Shown piece by piece: positions 25,628-35,068 of a stretch of DNA of 64,000 nucleotides. A model generated the notes under the pieces. That model made no database searches. It had not been told where the DNA came from and was given only the letters and a program-made list of their open reading frames with translations. The stretch spans positions 1 through 64,000 of the forward strand of contig NZ_MRWD01000006.1 of NCBI RefSeq assembly GCF_002093625.1, in the 5' to 3' direction. Every line of letters starts with the position of its first letter. Position 1 is the first letter of the stretch. The DNA is from Rouxiella silvae. GTDB taxonomy: Bacteria > Pseudomonadota > Gammaproteobacteria > Enterobacterales > Enterobacteriaceae. The translations under genes and the position numbers were made by a program.

Positions 25628-26302
25628 ATGAAAACGTCTAATAAGGTGATCCTGGCTTCGCTGCTCGGCGGAGTACTAGCCTTGATCGGCTGCGCCTCTC
25701 AAGTTACGCAACCTGAAAAATACTCAGGTTTTCTGGGCAACTACTCCAAATTAAAACCAACCAAAACCCCTTCTGGCAAAACGGTGATGCGCTGGATTGA
25801 TCCTTCATTCGATAAAACAAAATACACCTCACTTTACTACCAGCCGCTAACTTACTATCCAACGCCTAAACCTACCGGCCAAATCAGCCAGGCCACGCTG
25901 AACGGCGTGCTGGATTACGCCAACACCCGAATTAAGTCGGCGATGGGCACAAGACTGCCGCTGACCCAAACACCGGTAGCGGGAACGCTCATCTTTAAAG
26001 GGGCTATCACCGGCGTTAGCACCTCGACCGAAGGGCTACAGTTCTATGAAGTTATCCCGGTTGCACTGGTCATAGCTGGCACACAAACAGCTACCGGCCA
26101 TCGAACCAAAAATACCGAACTGTTTTTTGAAGGCGAGCTGATCGACGCCGCAACCGGAAAAACCGTCGTTGAAGTGGTGCGCATGGGGGAAGGAAAATCG
26201 GTGCCTAACTCTTCTCAGCAGGTCACGGTTAACGATCTGAAGAGTGTCATCGATAATCTGGCGGTCGATATCACCCAGTTTAATGGTGCGTCGAAGTCAT
26301 AG
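25628..26302 (+). CDS. DUF3313-family lipoprotein
   Basis: A 224-residue lipoprotein with a lipobox ending LIGC at about residue 22. The mature part matches the DUF3313 type (YSGFLGNYSKLKP near the N-terminus and RWIDPSFDKTKYTSLYYQP). The function of this family is not known; members sit in the outer or inner membrane. The gene stands alone with its own ATG and an AATAGGA ribosome site. It converges on the gene at 26398. Confidence 0.82.
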   Translation: MKTSNKVILASLLGGVLALIGCASQVTQPEKYSGFLGNYSKLKPTKTPSGKTVMRWIDPSFDKTKYTSLYYQPLTYYPTPKPTGQISQATLNGVLDYANTRIKSAMGTRLPLTQTPVAGTLIFKGAITGVSTSTEGLQFYEVIPVALVIAGTQTATGHRTKNTELFFEGELIDAATGKTVVEVVRMGEGKSVPNSSQQVTVNDLKSVIDNLAVDITQFNGASKS

Positions 26303-26352
26303 TTTTGGGGTGACATTCGCCCCACTGAATAATTCTTTTAAGAACAGCAGTC

Positions 26353-26380
26353 TCACGGCGTAGCATCACCCGCGCCGTGA
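26353..26380. repeat. Inverted repeat between convergent genes
   Basis: TCACGGCG (26353-26360) and CGCCGTGA (26373-26380) pair perfectly around a 12-base loop. It may be a terminator for either neighbour or a REP-like palindrome; no T-tract follows. Confidence 0.5.
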
Positions 26381-26397
26381 AACCCCTATGGTCAGGA

Positions 26398-27096
26398 CTA
26401 GAAAATCGGATCAAGCCCTTTAGCCCGATAGGCGATGGCGGCTTCTGGCGTCTGCAAATGCTTGAGAAATTCTTTGGCAAGCTGCGGATTTTTTGCCTCT
26501 TTAAACGCCGCCGCCGAGAAGGAAGTCACTTTCTGCACGTCTTCTGGCAGCGTGCCAATCACTTCAATCCCCGGCACCACCAGCAGTTCGCTCACCTGCT
26601 GCAAGGCCAAACTCGCGTCTCCTGAGATAAGCTTTTCAGCCGAAAAACCTTCGAGGATAGTGCTAGCTTTGCGATTAATTTCATCGGCAATGCCCAGTTT
26701 TTCAATCAAGGTTTTAAAATAAATCCCGCTGGCACCGCCGAGTGAATAAGCCACGGAACGCGCCTCTTGCAGCGTATTAACTAACGCCTCGGTAGTTGAG
26801 ATATCAGGATGCGGCTCACCGCTTTTTACCGCCAGGCCAATGCGTGATTCGACCAGCTCAACGCGGGTGCTGGCATCAATAATCCCCGCTTCAATCAGTT
26901 CATCCATCGCCGCCACGGTGACAATCACCACGTCGCCGCGCTGACCGGCGCGCAGACTGTCGATAATAATGCTGGTCGCACTCCATTTAACCTCAATGCC
27001 TTGACCCTGCTGTTCCCAGCTTGGCAAAATTTGCGCATCAAAAGGCGAGCGCACGACGAACGTACAGACAAGCTGTAATGAAGATGAATGACTCAT
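26398..27096 (-). CDS. Orphan periplasmic-binding-protein-like (ModA-type) protein without signal peptide
   Basis: A 232-residue protein of the molybdate-binding/extracellular solute-binding superfamily. Features include GDVVIVTVAAMDELIEAG (about residues 54-71), SRIGLAVKSGEPHPDIS and GASGIYFKTLIEKLGI. Standard members have an export signal, but this chain starts directly with the first strand (LQLVCTFVVRSPFDA), so it appears cytoplasmic. No transporter genes are next to it. It may bind a small ligand inside the cell, as a sensor or scavenger, but no function can be assigned. Confidence 0.75.
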   Translation of the reverse strand: MSHSSSLQLVCTFVVRSPFDAQILPSWEQQGQGIEVKWSATSIIIDSLRAGQRGDVVIVTVAAMDELIEAGIIDASTRVELVESRIGLAVKSGEPHPDISTTEALVNTLQEARSVAYSLGGASGIYFKTLIEKLGIADEINRKASTILEGFSAEKLISGDASLALQQVSELLVVPGIEVIGTLPEDVQKVTSFSAAAFKEAKNPQLAKEFLKHLQTPEAAIAYRAKGLDPIF

Positions 27097-27528
27097 TGTT
27101 GGTTATCTCATGATTATCAGTAACGTCGACGCATCCCTTAGACACAAGTCTTAAGCCGTTGGGTGAATGCGGTCCTTCAGATTATGTTTAAGAACATTAT
27201 CATTCAGCCTCACATTGGTCATTATAAAAGCGGTTAAAGCAGCACGAGGTTCAGCACAATCAAAAACTTCACGGGTCTTTCCGAGCTGCCTGGCTGATTC
27301 TGCGGCTAAATATGAACACTCTTGGAGTCACCGCCAGCGAAATATTGGTATATGGGTCAATATTTTACATGCTTGAATTGGCTCGTCTATGATAAGGGCT
27401 GAAAGTATTGGGCGACGATAAACCAGTGCATAACCGCGATGAGGATTGCGGGGCCGCTGCAAGTATTTATGAAGAGATTCACCCACGGCGTGTCGCGCGT
27501 TACCCGAGTCAAATAATGGGGAAAAAAG
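27097..27528. other. Intergenic region without a recognised gene
   Basis: About 430 bases between a minus-strand binding-protein-like gene and a plus-strand lipoprotein gene. Only short overlapping frames without ribosome sites are seen. It should hold the two divergent promoters. No repeat or structured element was recognised. Confidence 0.6.
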
Positions 27529-27840
27529 ATGTTCAGGAAGAGCCTAGTGTCGAGTATTTGCGCTTTTTTATTGATCGGCTGCACGGGCAGAGGCTTTCAA
27601 CCGCCTCCGGGCGACTACACCAAATGGTACAAGGAAGGCGTATCCCAGGACGAAATCGATAATGCGATGCGTGCGTGCGGGTATACCAATCTCGATGGCG
27701 CGGGGGATGCGTCGCCAATCGGTGTAAGATTAACGCGTTTCTATTGCATGAAAGACGCAGGCTTCAAGCGCAAAGACAAGCTGGACATGTGCAAGAACGG
27801 TCGCGTCAGCGAGAATGCTGAGTGTAACGGGCGCCGTTAA
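27529..27840 (+). CDS. Small lipoprotein, hypothetical
   Basis: A 103-residue protein with a clear lipoprotein signal (MFRKSLVSSICAFLLIGC, Cys at about residue 18). The short mature part holds four further Cys (ACGY, FYCMKDAGF, DMCKN, AECNG), an even number that would allow two disulfides. It is convergent with guaA. No family was recognised with confidence. Small Cys-rich lipoproteins of this layout, with CGY and a CMxxxGF motif, occur in Enterobacterales and related bacteria, but their role is unknown. Confidence 0.7.
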   Translation: MFRKSLVSSICAFLLIGCTGRGFQPPPGDYTKWYKEGVSQDEIDNAMRACGYTNLDGAGDASPIGVRLTRFYCMKDAGFKRKDKLDMCKNGRVSENAECNGRR

Positions 27841-27851
27841 TACATGAGTAA

Positions 27852-27875
27852 AGCCCCCTGCAAATGCAGAGGGCT
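27852..27875. terminator. Hairpin between the small lipoprotein gene and guaA
   Basis: An 11-bp stem with one mismatch (AGCCCCCTGCA/TGCAGAGGGCT) and a 2-base loop. It lies 11 bases after the lipoprotein stop and 45 bases downstream of guaA on the other strand. T-tracts are poor on both strands. Confidence 0.55.
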
Positions 27876-27920
27876 CAAAGGTTTAGCTATCGACCTAAAT
27901 CGTTAACAAGTGGCTGTAAA

Positions 27921-29498
27921 CTATTCCCACTCAATCGTCGCCGGTGGTTTACCGGAGATGTCATAAACCACGCGGGAAATGCCGTCGACTTCGTTGATGA
28001 TGCGGTTGGAGCAGCGGCCGAGGAAATCGTATGGCAGGTGCGCCCAATGCGCGGTCATAAAGTCGATGGTTTCTACTGCACGCAGTGAAACAACCCAATC
28101 GTATTTACGGCCATCACCCATGACGCCCACGGAGCGAACCGGCAGGAACACAGTAAACGCCTGGCTGACTTTATGGTACAGGTCGGCTTTATGCAGCTCT
28201 TCAATGAAGATAGCATCGGCGCGACGCAGCAGGTCACAGTACTCTTTCTTCACTTCGCCCAGCACGCGTACGCCCAAACCTGGACCAGGGAACGGGTGAC
28301 GATAAAGCATGTCGTAAGGCAGGCCGAGTTCCAGACCGATTTTACGCACTTCGTCTTTAAACAGCTCTTTCAGCGGTTCAACCAGACCCAGTTTCATCTC
28401 TTTCGGCAGGCCGCCCACGTTGTGGTGAGACTTGATAACGTGTGCTTTACCAGTCGCAGACGCGGCGGATTCGATAACGTCAGGGTAGATTGTGCCTTGC
28501 GCCAGCCATTTAACCGCGTCCTGCTTGCAGGCTTCTTCATCGAAGACTTCGACAAACACGCGACCAATGATTTTACGCTTGGCTTCTGGGTCGTTTTCAC
28601 CGGCCAGAGCCGACAGGAAACGATCTTCGGCGGCAACGTGAACGATGTTCAAACCGAAACGGTCGCCGAACATCTCCAGCACCTGATCCGCTTCATTCAA
28701 ACGCAGCAGGCCGTTATCAACGAACACGCAGGTCAGACGATCGCCGATGGCGCGATGCAGCAGCATCGCCGTTACGGAGGAGTCAACGCCGCCGGACAGG
28801 CCGAGGATCACGTGATCGTTACCGATCTGCACTTTCAGACGCTCAATGGCGTCTTCGATGATTTTTGCCGGCGTCCACAGCGCTTCGCACTCACAGATGT
28901 CCATGACGAAGCGTTCAAGAATGCGCAAGCCCTGACGGGTGTGCGTCACTTCTGGGTGGAACTGCACGCCGTAGAAGCGTTTTTCTTCGTTGGCCATAAT
29001 GGCAAACGGGCAGCTGTCGGTGCTGGCTACGGTAACAAAATCGGAAGGAATAGCGGTGACTTTATCGCCATGGCTCATCCACACGTCAAGCAGCGGTTTG
29101 TTGTTGGCGCTCAGTGCGTCTTCAATGCCGCGAACCAGGGCGCTGTTGGTCTGCACTTCAACCTGTGCATAGCCAAACTCTCGCTCGGTTGAGCCTTCAA
29201 CGTGGCCACCTAACTGCATTGCCATGGTCTGCATGCCGTAGCACACGCCCAGAACAGGGACACCGGCTTCGAACACGTAATCCGGTGCGCGTGGGCTGTC
29301 GTGTTCGGTAGTGCTTTCCGGGCCGCCAGACAGGATGATGCCGTTGGGATTGAATTCACGGATTTGGGCTTCGGTCACATCCCAGGCCCAGAGTTCGCAA
29401 TACACACCGAGTTCACGAACGCGGCGCGCAACCAGTTGGGTGTACTGGGAGCCGAAATCAAGGATAAGAATGCGATGCTTATGAATATTTTCACTCAT
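27921..29498 (-). CDS. guaA: GMP synthase (glutamine-hydrolysing)
   Basis: 525 residues, the same length as E. coli GuaA. The N-terminal class I glutaminase has the catalytic Cys in GVCYGMQ (about residue 86) and His/Glu in GVQFHPEV (about 181-183). The ATP pyrophosphatase P-loop is GLSGGVDSS (about 234-242), and the C-terminal dimerisation domain ends in IEWE. It converts XMP to GMP in the cytoplasm. It follows guaB on the minus strand as the usual guaBA operon. Confidence 0.98.
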   Translation of the reverse strand: MSENIHKHRILILDFGSQYTQLVARRVRELGVYCELWAWDVTEAQIREFNPNGIILSGGPESTTEHDSPRAPDYVFEAGVPVLGVCYGMQTMAMQLGGHVEGSTEREFGYAQVEVQTNSALVRGIEDALSANNKPLLDVWMSHGDKVTAIPSDFVTVASTDSCPFAIMANEEKRFYGVQFHPEVTHTRQGLRILERFVMDICECEALWTPAKIIEDAIERLKVQIGNDHVILGLSGGVDSSVTAMLLHRAIGDRLTCVFVDNGLLRLNEADQVLEMFGDRFGLNIVHVAAEDRFLSALAGENDPEAKRKIIGRVFVEVFDEEACKQDAVKWLAQGTIYPDVIESAASATGKAHVIKSHHNVGGLPKEMKLGLVEPLKELFKDEVRKIGLELGLPYDMLYRHPFPGPGLGVRVLGEVKKEYCDLLRRADAIFIEELHKADLYHKVSQAFTVFLPVRSVGVMGDGRKYDWVVSLRAVETIDFMTAHWAHLPYDFLGRCSNRIINEVDGISRVVYDISGKPPATIEWE

Positions 29499-29606
29499 GC
29501 GGGTGATTTTCCAGAGCGGTTAAAGTATTAAAAACAAGGAACTTGATAACCCGGCCGAAACCGGGCTAGAGAATTCTATATCCAAAAAGAACTAAGCCAG
29601 AAAGGA

Positions 29607-31073
29607 TCAAGAACCCATACGATAGTTTGGTGACTCTTTGGTAATCGTTACGTCGTGTACGTGACTTTCCTGAATACCGGCACCGCTGATGCGAACAAAT
29701 TCAGCTTTGGTGCGAAGGTCGAGGATAGTAGCACAGCCGGTCAGACCCATACAGGAGCGCAGGCCACCCATTTGCTGATGCACTATCTCTTTCAGGCGGC
29801 CTTTGTAGGCAACGCGGCCTTCAATACCTTCCGGTACCAATTTGTCAGCGGCGTTATCGCTTTGGAAGTAACGGTCAGAAGAGCCTTTAGACATCGCGCC
29901 CAGAGAGCCCATACCGCGGTATGATTTGAACGAACGGCCTTGATACAGCTCGATTTCACCCGGAGATTCTTCAGTACCTGCCAGCATACCGCCAACCATC
30001 ACGCAGCTTGCGCCCGCAGCGATAGCTTTAGCGATGTCGCCGGAGAAGCGAATACCGCCGTCAGCGATGACCGGAATACCGGTGCCTTCCAGCGCTTCAA
30101 CCGCGTCAGAAACCGCCGTGATTTGTGGAACACCTACGCCGGTCACCATACGAGTAGTACAGATTGAGCCTGGGCCGATACCGACTTTAACCGCGCTAAC
30201 ACCAGCATTTGCCAGCGCCAGTGCGCCTTCGCCGGTGGCAACGTTGCCGCCGATGATTTGCAGGTCAGGATATTTTGCACGGGTTGCGCGAATGCGTCCG
30301 AGAACGCCTTCAGAATGGCCGTGTGAGGAGTCAATCAGCAACACGTCAACGCCTGCAGCAACCAGTGCGTCGATACGCTCTTCGTTGCCTGCACCCGCAC
30401 CAACCGCAGCGCCTACGCGCAGGCTGCCGTTTTCGTCTTTACAGGCGTTAGGTTTACGTTCTGCTTTCTGGAAGTCTTTAACGGTTATCATGCCGAGCAG
30501 GTGGAATTGGCTGTCAACAACCAGCGCCTTCTCTACGCGTTTTTCATGCATTTTCTGCAGAACAACTTCACGCGCTTCACCTTCTTTGACAGTAACCAGA
30601 CGCTCTTTCGGGGTCATTACTGCCGTTACCGGCTGCTCCAGGTCGGTCACAAAGCGCACGTCACGACCGGTAATAATACCGACCAGTTCGTTGCCTTCGG
30701 TCACAACAGGATAACCAGCAAAGCCGTTGATTGCGGTGAGTTCTTTAACCTGACGCAGCGTGGTTGCCGGCGTTACGGTTTTAGGATCGGCTACGACGCC
30801 GCTTTCATGCTTCTTGACGCGGCGAACTTCTTCAGCCTGGCGCTCAATGGACATGTTTTTGTGAATGAAACCCATGCCGCCTTCCTGAGCCAGGGCAATA
30901 GCCAGGTTCGCTTCGGTAACGGTATCCATTGCCGCAGAGAGCATAGGAATGTTCAGACGGATTTTAGCGGTCAGCTGAGTGCTGAGATCGGCAGTATTGG
31001 GCAAAACTGTGGAGTGAGCTGGAATGAGGAGAACGTCGTCAAACGTGAGTGCTTCTTTCTTTAAACGTAACAT
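29607..31073 (-). CDS. guaB: IMP dehydrogenase
   Basis: 488 residues, identical in length to E. coli GuaB. It catalyses NAD-dependent IMP to XMP, the committed step to guanine nucleotides. The catalytic loop Cys is in GPGSICTTR (about residue 305), two CBS domains lie at about 95-200, and the flap contains [10 protein letters not shown]. The frame stays open upstream to 31274, but the ATG at 31073 ([14 protein letters not shown]) is the conserved start. It is divergent from xseA. Confidence 0.98.
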   Translation of the reverse strand: MLRLKKEALTFDDVLLIPAHSTVLPNTADLSTQLTAKIRLNIPMLSAAMDTVTEANLAIALAQEGGMGFIHKNMSIERQAEEVRRVKKHESGVVADPKTVTPATTLRQVKELTAINGFAGYPVVTEGNELVGIITGRDVRFVTDLEQPVTAVMTPKERLVTVKEGEAREVVLQKMHEKRVEKALVVDSQFHLLGMITVKDFQKAERKPNACKDENGSLRVGAAVGAGAGNEERIDALVAAGVDVLLIDSSHGHSEGVLGRIRATRAKYPDLQIIGGNVATGEGALALANAGVSAVKVGIGPGSICTTRMVTGVGVPQITAVSDAVEALEGTGIPVIADGGIRFSGDIAKAIAAGASCVMVGGMLAGTEESPGEIELYQGRSFKSYRGMGSLGAMSKGSSDRYFQSDNAADKLVPEGIEGRVAYKGRLKEIVHQQMGGLRSCMGLTGCATILDLRTKAEFVRISGAGIQESHVHDVTITKESPNYRMGS

Positions 31074-31252
31074 AGGCAATATCTCACCAAGGTGGATGCG
31101 GAAAAGATAAAATATTGCAGCGAGAGTATACAGGCAGTTAACCGTTTGCTCTAGTACTATTTCACATTTTTTATAAAAAACTCTTGAATACTTCGTTTGG
31201 GCCTGTAGTATCGATTGATTAAGTCTCTGTTTTCGAATTTGATCTGGGTCAC

Positions 31253-32656
31253 ATGCCGCTACCTTCTTCGCCACCCATTTTTACCGTAAGCCGCCTCAAT
31301 CAGACGGTTCGCGAGATGCTGGAAAACGAAATGGGTCAGGTTTGGCTCTCTGGCGAGATTTCAAACTTCTCTCAACCCTCCTCCGGTCACTGGTATTTCA
31401 CGCTAAAAGATGCGCGCGCGCAGGTTAAATGCGCGATGTTTCGCAACAGCAATCGGCGCACTACCTTTAAACCGCAAAACGGTCAGCAGGTATTGGTTCG
31501 CGCCTCGATTACGCTCTACGAACCGCGCGGTGATTTTCAGCTGATTGCCGAAAGCATGCAGCCCGCCGGTGACGGCCTGTTGCAGCAGCAGTTTGAACAA
31601 CTTAAACAAATGCTCTCGCTTGAGGGGCTTTTCGACGCTGAACATAAGCAACCGCTGCCTTCTCCGGCCAAGTGCGTCGGGGTGATCACCTCGGCCAGCG
31701 GGGCTGCGCTGCACGATATTCTTCAGGTGCTAAAACGTCGAGACCCCTCTCTGCCGGTGGTGATTTACCCCACCTCCGTTCAGGGTGTTGATGCGCCGCT
31801 GCAAATCGTTAGAGCCATTACGCTCGCCAATCAGCGCAATGAGTGCGACGTGCTGATTGTTGGCCGCGGCGGGGGTTCACTTGAAGACTTATGGAGCTTT
31901 AACGACGAACGTGTTGCGCGAGCTATTTATAACAGCCACCTGCCGATTGTTAGCGCCGTGGGTCACGAAACCGACGTGACAATTGCCGATTTTGTTGCCG
32001 ACCTGCGTGCCCCAACGCCTTCTGCCGCCGCTGAACTCATCAGCCGTAACCAGCTTGAACTGCTGCGACAAATTCAGTCACAGCAACAGCGCTTGGAAAT
32101 GGCGATGGATTATTACCTGGCGCAAATGACCCAACGCTTTACGCGACTGAATCATCGGCTTCAGCAGCAGCACCCTCACCTGCGTTTGTCCCGTCAGCAA
32201 ACCGCGCTGTTTAAACTACGCAGCCGTATGGACGAGGCGATGCAAAATCATCTACGCCGCCTGCTGCGCCGAGCACAAAGCCTCCAGCAGCGTCTGAATC
32301 AGCATCAACCACAGCGACGTATCCATCAGTTGCAACAGCGGGTGCAGAAACTACAGTATCGCCTACAGCAGTCGATGTCGGCCCAGCTTGGCGAACATCG
32401 GCAGCGTTTTGGCACTGCGTTGACGCAGCTTGAGGCAGTCAGTCCGCTGGCAACGCTGGCGCGCGGCTACAGCGTGACGACCACGCCACAGGGCGACTTG
32501 CTGAAAAAAACCACTCAAACCGCGCCGGGTGATGTCTTAAAAACGCGTTTGGCCGATGGCTGGATCGAGAGCGAAGTCAAAGCGTTGCACGTTGAAGAAA
32601 ATTCCGTCGAAAAAAAACCACGTAGCCGCGTGGTTAAATCTACATCAACGCAATAA
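31253..32656 (+). CDS. xseA: Exodeoxyribonuclease VII large subunit
   Basis: A 467-residue XseA. The N-terminal OB domain ([16 protein letters not shown], about residues 32-47) is followed by the catalytic core with [16 protein letters not shown] (about 204-219) and GHETDVT. A long Gln/Arg-rich coiled coil (about 265-390) and the C-terminal LARGYSVTT segment complete it. With XseB it degrades single-stranded DNA. The small subunit gene is elsewhere. Divergent guaB lies about 180 bases upstream, the E. coli arrangement. Confidence 0.97.
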   Translation: MPLPSSPPIFTVSRLNQTVREMLENEMGQVWLSGEISNFSQPSSGHWYFTLKDARAQVKCAMFRNSNRRTTFKPQNGQQVLVRASITLYEPRGDFQLIAESMQPAGDGLLQQQFEQLKQMLSLEGLFDAEHKQPLPSPAKCVGVITSASGAALHDILQVLKRRDPSLPVVIYPTSVQGVDAPLQIVRAITLANQRNECDVLIVGRGGGSLEDLWSFNDERVARAIYNSHLPIVSAVGHETDVTIADFVADLRAPTPSAAAELISRNQLELLRQIQSQQQRLEMAMDYYLAQMTQRFTRLNHRLQQQHPHLRLSRQQTALFKLRSRMDEAMQNHLRRLLRRAQSLQQRLNQHQPQRRIHQLQQRVQKLQYRLQQSMSAQLGEHRQRFGTALTQLEAVSPLATLARGYSVTTTPQGDLLKKTTQTAPGDVLKTRLADGWIESEVKALHVEENSVEKKPRSRVVKSTSTQ

Positions 32657-32657
32657 G

Positions 32658-32686
32658 CCCCGTGGTGTAACACTATCGCCACGGGG
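32658..32686 (+). terminator. Hairpin between convergent xseA and the GH31 gene
   Basis: Perfect 8-bp stem CCCCGTGG/CCACGGGG with a 13-base loop, 1 base after the xseA stop and 16 bases from the end of the opposite gene. The T-tract is weak, so it may serve both genes modestly. Confidence 0.6.
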
Positions 32687-32701
32687 GTTATCCCACTTTC
32701 G

Positions 32702-35068
32702 TTACCACAGCAAATAGCACGACGTTTTAACGCCTTCTATCCACACTTCACGCGTTTCTCCGGCAGGTAAAACAACATTTAAGCCACGCCAGGCAGGACG
32801 ATATTCGCCGCGTCGGGTGAAGCGAAGCGTAATGCGATCGGCGGTATATTCAATGTCCCACGACAGCCACAGCGCCATCCCCTGCTGCCAGCCATAACTC
32901 TCTCCGTCGTCCTCAAACAGACTGCCGCAGGCTTTGCCTTCACCTGGCATAGGGAACAGCTGTAAGCTGCGCTGAGTGTCTAGCTCAACGTCGCAGTGTG
33001 CGAGCCTTGCCGAGCACGGCAGCGCGCTTCCTGCACGCACCAGCAGTGGCAATCGCTCAAGTGGCGCATTAAGCGTGATGCATTGCCCACCCGCAAACCA
33101 TTCGCCGCTGTAGAAATCTACCCATCCGCGGGTATTGTCCGGCAGATAAACGTCACGCAGGCATTGGCCCTGCTCAACCACGCTGGCCACCAGCAGGTCG
33201 CGGCCAATCATAAAATCGTCGTTTTCCAGAAAAGTGTTCGCATCGTGCTCATTATCAAGAAAAGTCGGGCGCAGCATTGGCTCGTCGTCGGCGTGGGCCT
33301 GCCACAGCAGAGTGTAAAAATAGGGCAGTAAACGATAGCGCAGCTCAATGGCTGAACGTACCGCCGCCGTGGCTGCGGGATACATCCACGGCTCATTCAC
33401 CGTATGGTCGTCATTCCACGAGTGAATGGTAAAACGCGGGTGCATTACGCCATTTTGCACCCAGCGCACAAACAGTTCGGCATCCGGTTTTTGGCCGGCA
33501 AATCCGCCGACATCGTGACCCACGTTGTAAAGCCCTGACAGGCTCATGCCGAGCCCCATACGGGTGTTGTAACGCAGAGTTTGCCAGTCGGTGCGGTTGT
33601 CACCACTCCAGGTCTGCACGTAGCGCTGCATGCCCGCACAGCCGGATCGCGAGATGAGGTAGGGCCGTTTGTTCGGTGCAAAGCGCTGCTGTGCCTCAAA
33701 AGAAGCGCGCATCATCAGCAACGGCATCACCGGACGTATATGTTTGATAGCGATTGTTTTTCCGAAGCCAAAGCAGCGCGCATTGCCGTCCCAGACCTCA
33801 AATTCATTGTTATCGTTCCAGGTCGAATCGATGCCCTTTTCAAGCAGTTGTTGGGTCACCTGTAACTGCCACCACTGCACGGTGGCCGGATTGGTGAAGT
33901 CCAGATGTGAGCCTTCGTCGTCCCAAAAGCTGGAGCGTTCAGGCTGTTCAATTTCCGAATCCAGCACAAAAAGTTTCTGTTCTGCCACCTGCGCATACAG
34001 CGGATGGTCCTGTAACAGACAGGGTTTGATATTGGCCGCCAGTTTGATTCCCGCATGGTGAAAGGCCGCCGTCATCGCCTCAGGCTGCGGAAACTTGCTG
34101 TCATTCCAGTTGAAAACGTAGCGTTTATCGTTGATCGAGGTATACCCCGAGGAGAGCTGGAATGAGTCACACGGGATGCGATGCTCCGCGCACAGCCGTA
34201 TAAACTGCATCAACTGTTGCTGAGCGTCCGGCGCGTCAGTGTAGTACATGGTCGAGCCGCTGTAGCCCAGGCTCCATTTCGGACCAAAAAATGTTTTACC
34301 GGTGAGGCGAACAAACTTTTTAGTGACGTCTACCATCGTCGGCCCTAAAAAGAGGTAGTAATCGAGGTCGCCCGCCTCAGCGCTAAAACGCCGATACGGC
34401 AGGTGATAATTATCCAGCTCGTTGCCCAAATCGATACGGCAGGTGCTCAGATTGTCATAAAATAGGCCAAAGCTGAGTGCTTCATTTCGCGTGATAGTGA
34501 ACGGAATATGCTTGTAAAGTGGATCGGTAGTGGCCGCGTTATACCCCATCGCATCAAGATTACGCATCTCAAAGCGGCGGCCAGTACGGTTTAAGTCTCC
34601 GGCTTTTTCACCTAGCCCATAGTAATTATCCTGCGCATAACGGCGCTGAAAATGCTCTACCCCTCCCCCCTCCGACGGCAGTAAGTAGGCACCTGTGGGA
34701 CGATCGCTTGCCATAAGCCGCCATTCTTCCTGCGCATCTTTACCCTCCCACTCCAGCCGCAGCGGCTGATGCACCGTCACGCGCATTTGCGAGGTGGTAA
34801 GCGTCAGACTATTTTCGTGCTGTTCTAGGCTAAAGTCTGGCAGGCTGAATCCCTCATTGCTCAGCCGATCGCGGCCTTCTAGAGGTACGTCTTTATGAGG
34901 CGCAATACTCCAGGTACGGTCCAGAGCCAGTTCGCCCCTGCGGCGCAGCAACACGCGAAACAGCCCAGTTTCCAGCACGCGCAGGCTGAAAAGATGTATC
35001 TCATCGACCCGCAAATCTATGCCCGCCGCGTGCCGACTCTCCAGTTGCCAATGTTTTAACGTCTTCAT
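32702..35068 (-). CDS. Glycoside hydrolase family 31 (alpha-glucosidase/xylosidase type)
   Basis: A 788-residue GH31 enzyme. An N-terminal beta-sandwich is followed by the catalytic barrel with nucleophile Asp in STWNDNNEFE (about residue 416) and the acid/base Asp in WSGDNRTDW (about 485). A C-terminal beta domain follows. GH31 members hydrolyse alpha-linked glucose, xylose or sulfoquinovose; the exact sugar is not clear. There is no signal peptide, so it acts on an imported sugar. Its start overlaps the stop of the MFS gene by four bases, so the transporter presumably supplies its substrate. Confidence 0.9.
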   Translation of the reverse strand: MKTLKHWQLESRHAAGIDLRVDEIHLFSLRVLETGLFRVLLRRRGELALDRTWSIAPHKDVPLEGRDRLSNEGFSLPDFSLEQHENSLTLTTSQMRVTVHQPLRLEWEGKDAQEEWRLMASDRPTGAYLLPSEGGGVEHFQRRYAQDNYYGLGEKAGDLNRTGRRFEMRNLDAMGYNAATTDPLYKHIPFTITRNEALSFGLFYDNLSTCRIDLGNELDNYHLPYRRFSAEAGDLDYYLFLGPTMVDVTKKFVRLTGKTFFGPKWSLGYSGSTMYYTDAPDAQQQLMQFIRLCAEHRIPCDSFQLSSGYTSINDKRYVFNWNDSKFPQPEAMTAAFHHAGIKLAANIKPCLLQDHPLYAQVAEQKLFVLDSEIEQPERSSFWDDEGSHLDFTNPATVQWWQLQVTQQLLEKGIDSTWNDNNEFEVWDGNARCFGFGKTIAIKHIRPVMPLLMMRASFEAQQRFAPNKRPYLISRSGCAGMQRYVQTWSGDNRTDWQTLRYNTRMGLGMSLSGLYNVGHDVGGFAGQKPDAELFVRWVQNGVMHPRFTIHSWNDDHTVNEPWMYPAATAAVRSAIELRYRLLPYFYTLLWQAHADDEPMLRPTFLDNEHDANTFLENDDFMIGRDLLVASVVEQGQCLRDVYLPDNTRGWVDFYSGEWFAGGQCITLNAPLERLPLLVRAGSALPCSARLAHCDVELDTQRSLQLFPMPGEGKACGSLFEDDGESYGWQQGMALWLSWDIEYTADRITLRFTRRGEYRPAWRGLNVVLPAGETREVWIEGVKTSCYLLW

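Noticed and set aside
28173-29192. Open frame of 339 codons on the strand opposite guaA
   Set aside because: It lies entirely inside the highly conserved guaA gene, has no ribosome site and no recognisable domain; it is a by-product of guaA codon usage.
30034-30714. Open frame of 226 codons opposite guaB
   Set aside because: Antisense to guaB with Ala/Pro/Ser-rich low-complexity translation and no start signal; a shadow of the real gene.
31136-31151. Possible PurR box between guaB and xseA
   Set aside because: Only about 10 of 16 positions match the PurR consensus and only one half-site (TTTGC) is good, so it is not reported as a site.
31074-31274. N-terminal extension of guaB by 67 codons
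   Set aside because: The extension is unlike any IMP dehydrogenase and overlaps the xseA start; the ATG at 31073 gives the exact E. coli length.
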